Assembly: GCF_030506205.2 (NCBI RefSeq)
Contig: NC_133343.1
Span: 47,801,702 to 47,865,701 of the forward strand
Length of the DNA stretch: 64,000 nucleotides
Reading direction: 5' to 3'
Source of the DNA: Paramisgurnus dabryanus
Lineage: Eukaryota > Chordata > Actinopteri > Cypriniformes > Cobitidae
This document shows, one piece after another, positions 39,840 through 56,451 of the stretch. Both the position numbers and the translations under genes were made by a program. The first letter of the stretch is position 1. The number at the start of each line of letters is the position of its first letter. The notes beneath the pieces were generated by a model that saw only the letters and a program-made list of their open reading frames with translations, was not told the origin of the DNA and made no database searches.

Positions 39840-42480
39840 ATCCAGTGGGTGCAGATCATCATACAGATGGTTCAAGTGTGGATCCACCTAATATTCAAGG
39901 TAAAAGAGCATTTGTTCACAGCATTATCTAAGAAAACATATCACTAGATATTACATATTAGATGTTAATGTCTGACTCTGATCCATACGAAACAGATTTT
40001 CTGTCCTGGGACACTCCGCTAACCATCAAGAAAGAACACAGTAGGTTAACAAGAATCTGACCTCACGTTTGATCATTACAAAATTATTGCAGTACATTAC
40101 ACATTTAAGGACTGTTATTCCTCTGGCTGATTTAAAAATACCCAAAAGTTCTTAAAAAGAAGCAGCCCTATTTATTTTGGCTTGTCAAACATAAACTATA
40201 TAGACATAACTATTGAGACGCCTCCTTTTAATAAACAGGTTTAAATACTTTACTTATTTCCATGAGCACAAATCTTAATGCTACAGCATATGATATTCTA
40301 GAAAAACAGTTTGATGCTAAATTTATAGCAAGAGTTTTGGCAGGGCCCTTTTCAATACCAACTTAAGAATGACCCTACAAACAAAGTAAGGTTCAAACAG
40401 AAAATTAGTGATTCAGTCTGGTGTGGAAGAACTTTGACTGGTCTGAATAAACCCCAGACCTTAACTCAGCTAACACCTTTGATATGACTCAAAGGTTTTT
40501 AGCCCAAAACTCATCACCTAAACCTATCAATAACTTGTACAAGAAGCTGTAGTCATTTCGGAAAAGAAAAAGGCACTTACAAAACTGTTGCAACAAAAAT
40601 CAAAACAAAACTCTTTGAAGTGGTATTATATGGCATGGCATTTATATTTGTTTTGATTGGACATACTGGAATAAATAAACATGTTTATTAGAATGAGGCC
40701 TCCCAATACTTTTGTCTAGTGTATTTGCCACAGACAGGGTAACGCAAGCCTTAAGAGTGTGCTTCTTTGTAAATGTGACAAATGAAAATGACCTGATCCA
40801 TCATTTCCAGCTCCAGGGGGCATCCTTTTTCCAGACCCTCATACAGATGGTTGGAGTTTTGATTCACCTAAAGTACCATGCAAGGTAAAAGAGCATATGT
40901 TTTAGGAAGAACGCATTGTTCATGGCATTTAAATACAACATAACACTGTGTAATACTACCTTTTCTGTTCAATCCATAGAGCACTCATTTTCACTCGTGA
41001 GACCATGGTGTGACCTGCAAGGTCGAATGGAGAGTAAGTTATTTTATTTATTTTTTTAGGTAAATGTATTAAAATCTTCATTAGCTAAACATCAACATGT
41101 CCGAGGCAGATGCAGGTCTGATGGTCCGTCCAACATTCAAAACCTCACAGTAAATCTACAGTCTTGAGTACTGTTTTAAATCAATGTATACATATGCTCA
41201 TTATGAATTTTAATAAAAAATACTAAATGTATATAAAAAGCCTCAATTCAATTATTTTTTGATATTGCAGCTGTAGACGAGACAATCTAGGAGTCACCTG
41301 CATTCACTGGTCCAGTTGTTAGTCCAATTACAGATGGAGATTATAGAAGAGGATGATGTCTTTTCTCCAACATCTTTCTAGACTGATAAAAGATCTAGAC
41401 AGGCTCGAACAAAAGTTAACAGAGGGGCTTATATAGAGAATGGTAAGAACCATTTTATCCGTCAAACTTTTTACCAATTATTGTAAACATAAACAATATT
41501 ATAGGGCTTAATTTGTGTTAAAACATTACTTCAATGTACTGTATCTGTTTAAGGTGAGCAGCTCCACATAAAAGAAGAACATGGAGAATCTGCCCAGAGG
41601 TGTTAACCAGCAATGCAGCTATACAACTAAATTGATGCAGGCGGAAACACAAGCAAGGTATGCATGTTCAATGTGTGTATGTTATGTCCAAATGTTGTTT
41701 TGTTCAAATGTTTTACAATATACTTAAACTAAACTGGTGGACCTGTCATTATTGCATTAGTCAAGTACAACTGAGTAGGTTAAGTTTACATATCAACGTC
41801 AATAAATATATATAAATAAATATCAGTCTTGACAGCAAACATAATAATGTTAAATAAAATAATAATTACAGCTTTTTAAGAAATTTACACGAGGCTCAAA
41901 CTATTAGTGAAATTAACTATCAACAACCTAAAATTACCACAGACACGTGCATAAAATATCTAACGTGAACCAGCTAGTTACTGTACATACATTGCTTATT
42001 ATCAACGAAATTTTTAGTTAACTGATCCCACACTCAGCATTATTAAAATGTATTATTACTACATACTGTACCTTAAACAAATGTTCCCTTAAATCGCCAG
42101 ACCAGGACAGGTTTCTATCTTGCCCTTCTTCTTTTGCATTGCGACGTCGATATAAGTGCATGGTGTGGTGTAGCACGAATTTAACGCAAAGACGCTCATA
42201 TTAATAATATACACGATATTGACGATTAATACGGATGATTTTATCTTTGTTTGACATTCTAATCAGAGTTATATTGAGGAAACAAAGAAAACATATGACA
42301 TAGTTTGTAAAATTAATTTTTCCTTATTTTTGTAATGGTTTCTTTTAGAATGCAGCTGCTGCAGATGAAGAATCTGTCCGTCTACCACTGAAGGAGACGC
42401 GGAAAATCGGGAAAAGATGTTCTTTGCCCGAGGAAGCATTTGATTATTTTAAAGATATTGTGTTTCTTTGTATGTTATAG
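39840..42480 (+). pseudogene. Unrecognised multi-exon gene with repeated acidic exons
   Basis: Small exons with GT-AG sites: 39840-39899 (DPVGADHHTDGSSVDPPNIQ), 39962-40040 (MSDSDPYETDFLSWD then TPLTIKKEH), 40811-40884 (PGGILFPDPHTDGWSFDSP), about 40983-41034 (HSFSLVRPWCDLQGRME), 41279-41440, about 41554-41657 (EQLHIKEEHGESAQR) and 42349-42480 (ADEESVRLPLKETRKIG then FDYFKDIVFLCML, stop 42478-42480). The first and third are paralogous (HTDG-S-D-P). The 41279 exon contains in-frame stops, so the gene is at least partly decayed. An aataaa lies at 42550. No known domain; it ends about 0.5 kb inside the right inverted repeat, so it may be cargo or an accessory gene of that element. Confidence 0.45.
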
Positions 42481-42689
42481 AAAAACGTTGCTTTTTTGCA
42501 TACACTCGTGTAAATATGCATCTTATGAATGTTTGCCTTTGTCTAATTTTAATAAATTTTACGCAATCAACTGCCTGTTTTATTGAAAATACTGTTTTAA
42601 TTGTTGTCAATTATATTTTGTAATAATATGTGTGTATAACTGTGTAGATGTAGTTTAGAGAAATTTATTTTTAATGATCTTTTAAAGCT

Positions 42690-42973
42690 CTCAGAAACAT
42701 CTTAGAAAGAGCTCGATTAAAGCTCTTATAAAGATCTTTTAAAGATCTAAGAAACATCTTGGAAATATCTTAGAAACATCTGCTAACCATCATTCTAAAT
42801 ATCAAGCGTCTTGAAAAGATCTTAAAAGCGTCTTCAAAACGGCTGGGCTCGCACGTCTCAGATACGTAATTCATATGGGCAAACGACCTTTATAATACGT
42901 TTTCCAGACGGAATGGAAATCTGAGTGATAACCTCGCAGACACGTATCTGAGACGTACGTGTGCTATCTGGGT
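42690..42973. repeat. Right subterminal and terminal repeat of the 10.8-kb element
   Basis: Array of aagatctt and aaacatctta words, then the terminal repeat agacacgtatctgagacgta cgtgtgctatctgggt ending at 42973. Confidence 0.65.
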
Positions 42974-42974
42974 A

Positions 42975-45111
42975 GCCACATTCCTGTGTACTTTTACATG
43001 TGACGTGAAAGCATTTAATATTGCAGTCGAAAAAATACATGACTTGTAACTGTACATCATGTACTTGCCTGGTGCCTTTAAAGATGATCCATCTTACCCA
43101 ATCCGGCTTACAAGCAATGACTGTAAAAAATACAAATGTTACAAAATCTGTTAGCCATAGAAATAAGTAGACATTGTGAAGGAAATGGTAAAAAAAATTT
43201 AGTAACACTTTACTACAATAGTTTATTCCTTAACATTTGGTAATGCCTTAGCTAATATGAACTTACAATGAACAATATATTTTACAACATTAATAATATT
43301 TGATAATGTTCATTGTGCAGAGACAAAGTGATTGATTTAAAAATGTTTTAAGTGTTTAAATCTAATATCATGCTATGCTAACAAATAAAACCTTTCTGTA
43401 AGTGTTTAGTCAGTTGTAAAACAAATATATATATATATATTAGTTGTTATATTATATATTACATATAAATATCTAAATAAGTCTTTTTTTATTATTATTC
43501 TATAACATCTTGTCTACAGAAAATCTCTGAAAATGTCTCGTTTAGTGCAGAAAATAGCGATTTATAGTGACAAGGTAAAAAGACTGCCCCTAATGTTTAA
43601 CCCGGACCGGCTGCGGTGTAACACGCTATTTCACGCAAAGTTTTTTAACTAAGTTAGTAGCTAGCTGGCTGCTCACTTTAAAGATAAACATGATCGCCTA
43701 AATCTGAGCAATCCTGGTGATGCCAGTTTCCTACACGATGTTATTATGGACTATTTTACATCCAGAGATGAAGGATCAGATGACAGAGACGAGAAGACAA
43801 AGGTACGTAAATGCGGAGCCCATTCTCTTTTCGTGCATTGATTTGATGTGTTTTGGAAACTTATATATACTGCATGTAATGCATCTGAAGTGGTGGAAAC
43901 AATATGCCATAAAAATGTATTGGACAACTTACTGGGCGTGTAAAACGCTTAAGAGAAGATATTCTCTGCTTTTGCTGATATAACGTTATCGTAATATAAT
44001 AACAACAACAATAAGCGCGGCAATCCCTTTCGTTCATCTGATATTAAGATGAGCCCAGGTCTGAATGATATTTGGTCGAAGTTAAAGCTGCCATGAGTTC
44101 GATGCATGTATCCAGTTAAATATGAGGTTTCTTGTTTTCACTTCTGTGGAGGAGTTCGGTACTACAGTATGCTGTGTACGGTGTGACAAGTCCTGACTGT
44201 TTACAACCACGAGTCAGCCTTGCCAAACAGTCGAACTTAATACTTTTCTCTGACACTAACTGAACGGATGAAACGCCGAGATAAACGACCATTATGCTGG
44301 GACCGCAAGATCGCGCTGGCGGGTGGTCTTTGTCCATTTCGTTAAAAATAGTTTCATTGTCACCACACTTTCAACACAATATAAACTCACCAAAACCCTC
44401 ATAATTTAGTTAAAACAATCCTATATTCATTAATAAAGGTGTAAAGCGAGTAAAAGCAGCGGTAGACATCTGTGTGTAACGTTAGCTTACTTTCTGAGGG
44501 AGATTGAAACTTTGTTGGCGACCGTTTTTCTCTCTCATTGCACGTTTAAAACAATATTGTGACAAACTATTGACAACATTCTTAAACTAAAAATTAAGTT
44601 TTCATGAAACAGAAATATTTCAAACTTACCGAACTGCCAGAAATCAATCGTCCTCCTTCAGCTGCAGCCAGGAGTTGTGCTGTCTGTGTGATTTGACTCT
44701 GGCGCACTTTCTCTGATTATTGCAAGTACACCTGGCACATTACAGCAATGGCTACAGCAAGGTTACATCAAGACCAAAATATACTGTAAAATTTTCCCGC
44801 TTAAACAAATTTACCCAGAATGCATTATGAACTGCAGTACTGTACTGTAATGTACACATACAGTATAGTACTGTGGATTTTTACAGTAATGTACTGCTAA
44901 ATCTACAGCGACATCTAACAGTGCATTTAAGGAAAATATCCTAAATACATTAAGTAAAAACAATAATAGTTTTAAATAATTTCAAACTAGCAAAAAAACG
45001 TGGGTCTGGCAACACTTTGTGAAAAGACCGCGAAATATATTTTAAATACTCACGCTTGTAAACCAGGAACCGGAGGGACTGACAGCAGCAAGGTGTTTAA
45101 CCGGCAAAAAA
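42975..45111. other. Intergenic region with one exon-like stretch and old repeats
   Basis: About 43683-43802 on the plus strand is open and ends at a good donor (cagatgacagagacgagaag then acaaag/gtacgt), reading NPGDASFLHDVIMDYFTSRD then EGSDDRDEKTK; this acidic stretch may be an exon of an unidentified gene. 43202-43320 resembles the ggtaacac MITE at 29600. 44830-44895 is tacagta-rich. The rest shows no feature. Confidence 0.35.
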
Positions 45112-50341
<5,230 letters not shown>

Positions 50342-50632
50342 GTTAAGGAATGTGTATGTACAGTCTACTTTACTATATGGGTTGTCTGTGTATCTGTTTG
50401 TTTGAAATATAAAAGTAGTGGGGAGTTTGAATAACCTTTGCAAACATTTATTATTTTGTCAGTTTTTTATTTTTTTAAAGAGCACCTATTATGGGATACA
50501 CGTTTTTAAACATCCTTTTGTGTGTAAGTGTGCATTAGTACATGCTAACGATATTCAAAAAGTACATACCTCAAAGAAAACGATGACGCGAGTTATCGTC
50601 TCTAACGTTCGAGGACTACAAAAAACACTCGT

Positions 50633-51052
50633 GCTGCGTCCGAAACCGCCTACTACATAATATATAGTACGCGAAAAGCAGTAGGCGAGGCGAGTAGTAT
50701 GTCCGAATACATAGTATTCGAAAAACAGTATGCGAAAAGTACCCGGATGACCTACTACTTCCGGTTAGATTTTGCAGTGTGCATACGATGGACGCTTCAC
50801 TATCCCATGATGCCCCGGACGAGGAGTTATCCAACGAAGAAGAAGAGGCACGCGGCTGTTTTCGCGCTGAAATGACATGACGTGATGACGACGTATGTCA
50901 CGTGATGTAGCAACATGGCGGATGTAGTACGTCCGAATCTCATTCATACTACCAGGATTCATACTGTACAGTGCCTACTGTTTTAACGCCAAGTAAGTAG
51001 GTACTTCATCTTATTCAGTACCTACTATACAGTATGCGGTTTCGGACGCAGC
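50633..51052. mobile_element. Inverted-repeat MITE (GCTGCGTCCGAAACCGC ends)
   Basis: Left gctgcgtccgaaaccgcctac and right gtatgcggtttcggacgcagc are inverted repeats; subterminal tagtatgtccgaatacatagtattcg and its counterparts are also repeated. Common cyprinid MITE type; no coding. Confidence 0.75.
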
Positions 51053-52018
51053 CTCGGATTGTAGGCAACAGTTTACTTCCTGGGATTGGTGACGTAGATA
51101 AGACCAACATTATCATAGTTCAGCCCTCTCTGCTTTGCTTGGGTACGCCCTCAAAGACGGGGGTGGGGAGCGCCGAGTCAGAAGAGAGCTAAAATGACGG
51201 AGGTTGTGAGTCCCTGCTGTGACTCTGTTTGCAAACTCTTGTTTCATTGTTTAAGCGATTAAATCTCTCGAGTAGACGCTGTCTCTTTAGATGCGAGGGC
51301 AAAATAGCACTTTATGGACTTCCACAGAGGACATCATGTTTAATACGGTTCCGGAAAAATCCAGTCAGAAGTTGTTCACGGAGTTTTCACAATAACTGCT
51401 TCTCATGAACCGAAGCTGGATTTGCGCGAAGTCTCCTCTTAAAAGTTGGATTACTGTGCACTTCTGGATCACAGGCTGTAAGTATTCACGTTTATTATTT
51501 GCCTTTTACTGTACATTACGTAACCGGTAACCGGAGATTAACATAATGTGCGTGTAGAGCTAAGCTTGCAAGCTAATTGTTTTGTGTTGTAATACTGTAT
51601 TTCATAAACAACGTACCATATTTACACACGTGTATGTTGAATTATGCAGACTATCGTTTTTTTTATCTATGTTGGTTTAGACATGTTTACAAACTTGCTA
51701 AGTTGCTAAGCTAAATACAAATACAAATGCCAGCTAAACTGTTACCGGTAAAATTTGTTCTCATGATCAAACTCAAGAAACTCTAAGTACAGATGATTTG
51801 TTTAAAGTTATATGTATTTTACTGTTGTATTTACTTGAAGCTTTCTTAGATTTTGAAACGAAGTAAACACGTAATGTGTGTTGCTAATGTTGGGCCATGT
51901 AATATGTAATACATTAACGTTTTAATGAATAGTCTAACGAGTTATAGTCGTTGTACTCTATTGTTATAATATGTCTTTTTGACTGAATACATGTTTGTTT
52001 TATTTGTCTATATCCTAG
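51053..52018. other. Possible promoter and 5' non-coding exon of the next gene
   Basis: The stretch 51120-51480 is less AT-rich than its surroundings and ends in a donor-like ggct/gtaagt, so it could be an untranslated first exon of the gene at 52019-52792. No coding frame recognised. Confidence 0.3.
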
Positions 52019-52792
52019 ATTCGCAGCTGGACACATCCTTCTACACTGTATGCAAACATGCAACATCATTACACACAGTACAAGGAGTCAGACTGGCATA
52101 TGAGGAGCAAAGGTGTGTAACACATATGATGTATTTAGCTAGTGAAACCACTACCAGTCTTAGATGTATAAAGTTTTTTTTCTCTGCATAATAATAGGAA
52201 CCCAGGCAGTAGCATCGTTTCACAATGTTTCCATCACCATCATCAGTGGATGCCTTTGCTGTCCGTAGCCTGAGATTTCAGATTTGCAGCAAAAAAAATT
52301 TATTTTCTCATTTATTGGAATGCTGTGCAGGTTTTTAAGTATTTTAGTAACTGTGTTAAATAAAGTAGTATTTACTTTTACAATAAATTAATTGCTTGTT
52401 TATATTTTACAGGTATTTGTACCTTGCAGCCATCCATTACAATGTCACCAAGCCGTAACAAAAGCAGGAGAGGGAAAGTACAAGGCTATGTTCCCAAAAC
52501 ACACAAGTGACATACCGTAAGCAGTAATGTTTTATTTCAAATACATTCATAATTAAAAACTTAATGTATGAAGCAGGGAAATAAATGATCAAAACAAAAG
52601 ATTTATTGACTGCAATACTTCTACAGTTATGTGGAGGATGTGATCAGGCTTGTGTTTGATGAGGTATTTGAAGATAAGCTGAAGGAAGCCCTGATTCCAA
52701 TGGACCTGGCATCACAGTTTGAGAGACCTTCAAAGGAGGACGTGATTGCATGCCATCTTCAGTGCAGGGGTCGTCGAAAGCCAAAATTGTGA
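52019..52792 (+). pseudogene. Three exons of a conserved uncharacterised fish protein family, one frameshift
   Basis: Exons 52019-52112, 52413-52516 and 52627-52792 have GT-AG borders. Exon 1 reads SQLDTSFYTVCKHATSLHT then VRLAYEEQR; exon 2 continues YLYLAAIHYNVTKP, meets a stop, and resumes one frame over as AGEGKYKAMFPKHTSDIP; exon 3 reads YVEDVIRLVFDEVFEDKLKE, then DLASQFERPSKEDVIACHL and ends RGRRKPKL with stop 52790-52792. I recognise the pattern EEQRYLYLAAxHxN / FPKxxxG / DLMxLLFxKVFED / DLAxQFxRPxKxEVIAxH as a recurrent family in fish genomes, but no function is known to me. The shift near 52455-52465 makes this copy a likely pseudogene unless it is a sequence error. Confidence 0.6.
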
Positions 52793-53281
52793 CCGATCTG
52801 ATCAGGAAGCTCCAAGCGTATCTGGAGAACAACACACGACAGGATGATAACCTTATAGTGTCGTCTTAAATAGCACCAGCTGACAAGCTTTGATATGCCA
52901 TTTATCTGAATAGATAGCTGTAAGAAATGAATTGAACCATTTTTGAAACAAGAGCACAATATGGTTACTAAAGTATGTTTATTTATATATTGTTTAACAT
53001 TTAAATATATATTTGTAATAAATAAAAAAAACTTTTGACTGACTATTATATTTTCTTTAAAGTTAAATCTTTTGTTCTTTTGGGAACTTTGTTACTATAA
53101 TGATACTTTAGTGTTATTGGTTTAAAAATGTAATACAACTTACTCTAGTCCTGCACCTCAAAGGCTTATAGTCGGTACAATTAATGTTCTGTGTGTAGGG
53201 ATTTAGACAATTTGTGCAAAACCTGGATGATGAATCACGCAGGTAAGAGGCCCTGGAACATGTTGCATTCTCCTTAAAACC
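52793..53281. other. 3' flank, AT-rich
   Basis: Contains attaataaa-type A/T words (aataaataaaaaaaac at about 53020) that could serve polyadenylation of the preceding gene. Nothing else seen. Confidence 0.35.
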
Positions 53282-53830
53282 TAGTAAGTAAAAACATAGC
53301 ACAGTCTTTCATAATAAAGTTTACCATAGTAAAATAATGTAGAACTAACATTCATTTCAATTAATACTTTCTTTGTGCTACATTTGGTGTTTCCATATAG
53401 TTTGCACAGTAAAATAGTATGTAAGCAGTATTTTATAATTAAGTTTACTATAGTAAAATAATGTAGAAATTACCAAGTGAAATCGTTTTATAATCATTTC
53501 AACAAATACTTTCTATGTGCTACATTTGGTGTTTCCATATAGTTTGCACAGTAAAATAGTATGTAAGCAGTATTTTATAATTAAGTTTACTATAGTAAAA
53601 TAATGTAGAAATTACCAAGTGAAATCGTTTTATAATCATTTTAACAAATACTTTATATGTGCTACATTTGGTGTTTCCATATAGTTTGCACAGTAATAGA
53701 GTATGTAAGCAGTCTTTTATAATAAATTTTACTAGAGTAAAATAATGTAGAAATTACCAAGTGAAATCGTTTTATAATCATTTCAACAAATACTTTCTAT
53801 GTGCTACATTTGGTGTTTCCATATAGTTAT
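53282..53830. repeat. 142-bp tandem repeat, nearly four units
   Basis: tttgcacagta...gtatgtaagcag recurs at 53401, 53543 and 53685 (142-bp spacing); units two and three are almost identical. AT-rich, non-coding. Confidence 0.92.
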
Positions 53831-56184
53831 GTAGTACGTTATAATTACCTTTTGGATGTCTTTGCAACACATTTTCGTCTTCGTTTAGCATTCTGGCAGA
53901 GCTAAGGACACCTAAAAAAGTTAAATCCAATCGCGTTCATTGAAGGAGATCGTTTATATCGTAACGGCCGTATGAACTCTCTGAATCGAGCTCGAAGTGG
54001 TAAGGCAGTACAGACACCATCGTTTATAGAGAAATATAGCGCTTGTTTACGTTGCCTGTGACTCTCAGTCAGAACCGGAAAACCCACGCGTAGTCAGGGG
54101 CGTAACCTTTCAAACACACGCTGAACCCAGCTGACCAATAACAGTTGAGTAGTCATCTGACCAATCCGATTACACTAGACATTTTGGGAGGCGGAGACAG
54201 GAACTAAACCGAGCGTTTTCCAGACAGTGGGAAATCGGTGAGGTATGTAAGCAATTTATAAGACTCACAATGCATTAGTTCAAGTTTTAATAACATGTGT
54301 GTACTATGGGATATTGTAATAACGTGCTAACGTGCCAATTTATTAGCATAATTGGTGCTCTTTAATGTAAACAAATCTGGAAAATTCTAAAAAAATTGTT
54401 GCCTGACTTTTGCTTTAAACTAACATATTTTGTTTTTTGTTTTCTTTACAGATGTTATCATACTTTAGTTGAGGACTAAAGGATGCATGGATGAGTTCTC
54501 AAACTTAATCTAGTGTTTTATTGTTTTCCAAACACATTTTCATTGTCTATCTGTGACAGAATTGACACATGGTGGGGAAAAAGGGGATGTTATGAATTTT
54601 GCACATGTCTGTTTAATATTTCTGCCCAGTGGATTTCATTAGTTTGTTTGTTCAATCAGAAAACAAATGTTGTAAATCGAAAATTATTAACTATCTGACT
54701 AAATTTACAGTAGTACAGTTGTATTATCCCAGACAGCACACGTACGTCTGCCCGACGTCGGCTCAAGAGCGTACGTCGGCCTCCTTATCTGAAACATCTA
54801 ATAAGTATCGGCCAGGCATCGGCCAAATCTTCAGTCAAGTCAACGGTATTTCCCGCTCATCAAGCTTGTCTGTTACGTCGGCTTTGGGTCGGATAACTAT
54901 ACCGGAGGCCGATGCCGCGCTTCTCTCTGTTGGTGCGTGTCCAGTTACTCCTCCCTTTGCAATACAACCCACCAGAGCAAAGGCGACATCATGGGTGTAT
55001 CAAGTATGTACAAGAACTAAGTAAATGATAATAAGTGAAGAAAAATGGAATCCGTTAAGTAAATGTAAATGTTTAAATATAATATACATGTTGCGAATTC
55101 TTTATGGTTTATCTATTATTGTACGTAACTTATCTCGTTAATGTGTTGGGTTACGTGAAATGCGCAGTGCATAGTTTAAAGCATATACGTTTCTAGCGTA
55201 AGTGTGGTATTCTCTGTTACGAAAGTATACTAGCTGGAGTTTTCGTAGAGTTCGCAAGCTTTTCACTCGTGTGCAGCATCCTTCAGTGCAAGTTAAAGTT
55301 TATGACACAGGAAGTTCATATCATTATACTATGTTTAATGATTAATGTTTGTGTGCACCGTAACTATTTCTGGCATTACGCCAGTTTTGCCGCTGTTTCG
55401 TGATCTGTATAATTATCAGTGTAATCGCGCTAACACTTGCGTTAGCACGGGTGCTTATAACACTAATACCTGCAATATATGTTTAGTTCTTCTTATTATG
55501 GGCATAATCCTGTATTCTACAGTTTGTTATCTGTTGCTATAATAATGCTGCATAACGTGATTTATGCTATTATATTTCTTTCCGTAGTTTATATCCTTGC
55601 TTAGTGTATATATGAGAGTTCATGATGTTTCATTTGTAATACGGTTGAATCCGTATGTAGACAGGTTATTTTTTATGTCTTATTTGTTTATTACAGAAAC
55701 TACCTCAGTTGAATACTGGCATGTGTACAAGGTTGAAACTTGCATAAATAAAAGCGAAATCTGATGACTCCTCCCTAATCAGAGTACTGAAGTGGTTAAC
55801 AGCCTTTAAAACTAGCAATCAGTGGGGTAATTCTCAACAATAAAAGTAAAAATAAATAAAATAGCAGCGCTTTCTTTGCTTTTAATGACACACAGCTGCT
55901 AAGTTCCATTAATCCGAAGCAGGAGGGGGTAGTAATGTACATACGCTGGTTGCCAGCCGCCGTTAATACTCAAGTAAGATAGAGAAAAGGCAACTCGGGA
56001 AAGTTAGTACAAATAAGGGATTATTGGCTTGTTTTACACGTATCATTGTTTTGTGTTCCCCTCCTTCGTAAAAAAACAGACAATTCCACGTCAACTCGAA
56101 CACGCAAAACCCCGGTATGAAGCATTGTCATGAGCATGCCAAACCAACAGATGGCGATATATTCCTTAACCCAGAGAAGCCACT
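53831..56184. other. Intergenic region
   Basis: 53880-54240 is less AT-rich and ends at a donor-like gtgag/gtatgtaag, possibly a non-coding first exon. 54727-54960 starts cccagacagcacacgtacgtctg, like the ends of the 10.8-kb element, with many acgtcgg and atcggcc words. Long frames here are not conserved. 55040-56180 has no recognised feature. Confidence 0.35.
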
Positions 56185-56384
56185 NNNNNNNNNNNNNNNN
56201 NNNNNNNNNNNNNNNNNNNNNNNNNNNNNNNNNNNNNNNNNNNNNNNNNNNNNNNNNNNNNNNNNNNNNNNNNNNNNNNNNNNNNNNNNNNNNNNNNNNN
56301 NNNNNNNNNNNNNNNNNNNNNNNNNNNNNNNNNNNNNNNNNNNNNNNNNNNNNNNNNNNNNNNNNNNNNNNNNNNNNNNNNNNN
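56185..56384. other. Assembly gap (200 N)
   Basis: Exactly 200 unknown bases, probably a fixed-length placeholder; the true size is unknown. Frames spanning it are meaningless. Confidence 0.99.
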
Positions 56385-56451
56385 CCAGTCTCGTCTTGCC
56401 ATGAACAAGGAAAAAATGCGGGAGCTGACTTCGCAGACGTACGTGGTTCAG
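56385..56451 (+). CDS. Possible partial exon after the gap
   Basis: Open frame QSRLAMNKEKMRELTSQ then TYVVQ, ending at a consensus donor cag/gtaagt. Its 5' side is lost in the gap. No domain is recognised and no following exon is established; a short chance exon is possible. Confidence 0.25.

Larger units (their letters stand above)
32185..42973. mobile_element. Candidate 10.8-kb transposon bounded by 33-bp inverted repeats
   Basis: The left end ACCCAGATAGCACATGTACA (then tctcagatacgtct) matches the reverse complement of the right end (acccagatagcacacgtacg tctcagatacgt) at about 30 of 33 positions. The flanks allow a TA duplication. Both subterminal regions are rich in aagatctt palindromes (three on the right within 42690-42830, two on the left within 32219-32305). 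Inside are a decayed plus-strand multi-exon gene (39840-42480), a truncated L2 and several MITEs. No transposase core is recognised inside. Two independent insertions of the same short family could mimic this. Confidence 0.45.

Noticed and set aside
30601..45016. Element bounded by gggttgccagat and tctggcaacac
   Set aside because: The shared word is short and common to hAT ends; there is no target duplication and the interval would cut across the better supported 32185-42973 pair.
53282..53830. CRISPR-like array
   Set aside because: Units are contiguous 142-bp tandem copies without variable spacers, in a vertebrate genome.
54629..55024. 131-codon plus-strand frame
   Set aside because: It crosses the boundary of a repeat (start at about 54727) and has no recognisable domain or splice support.
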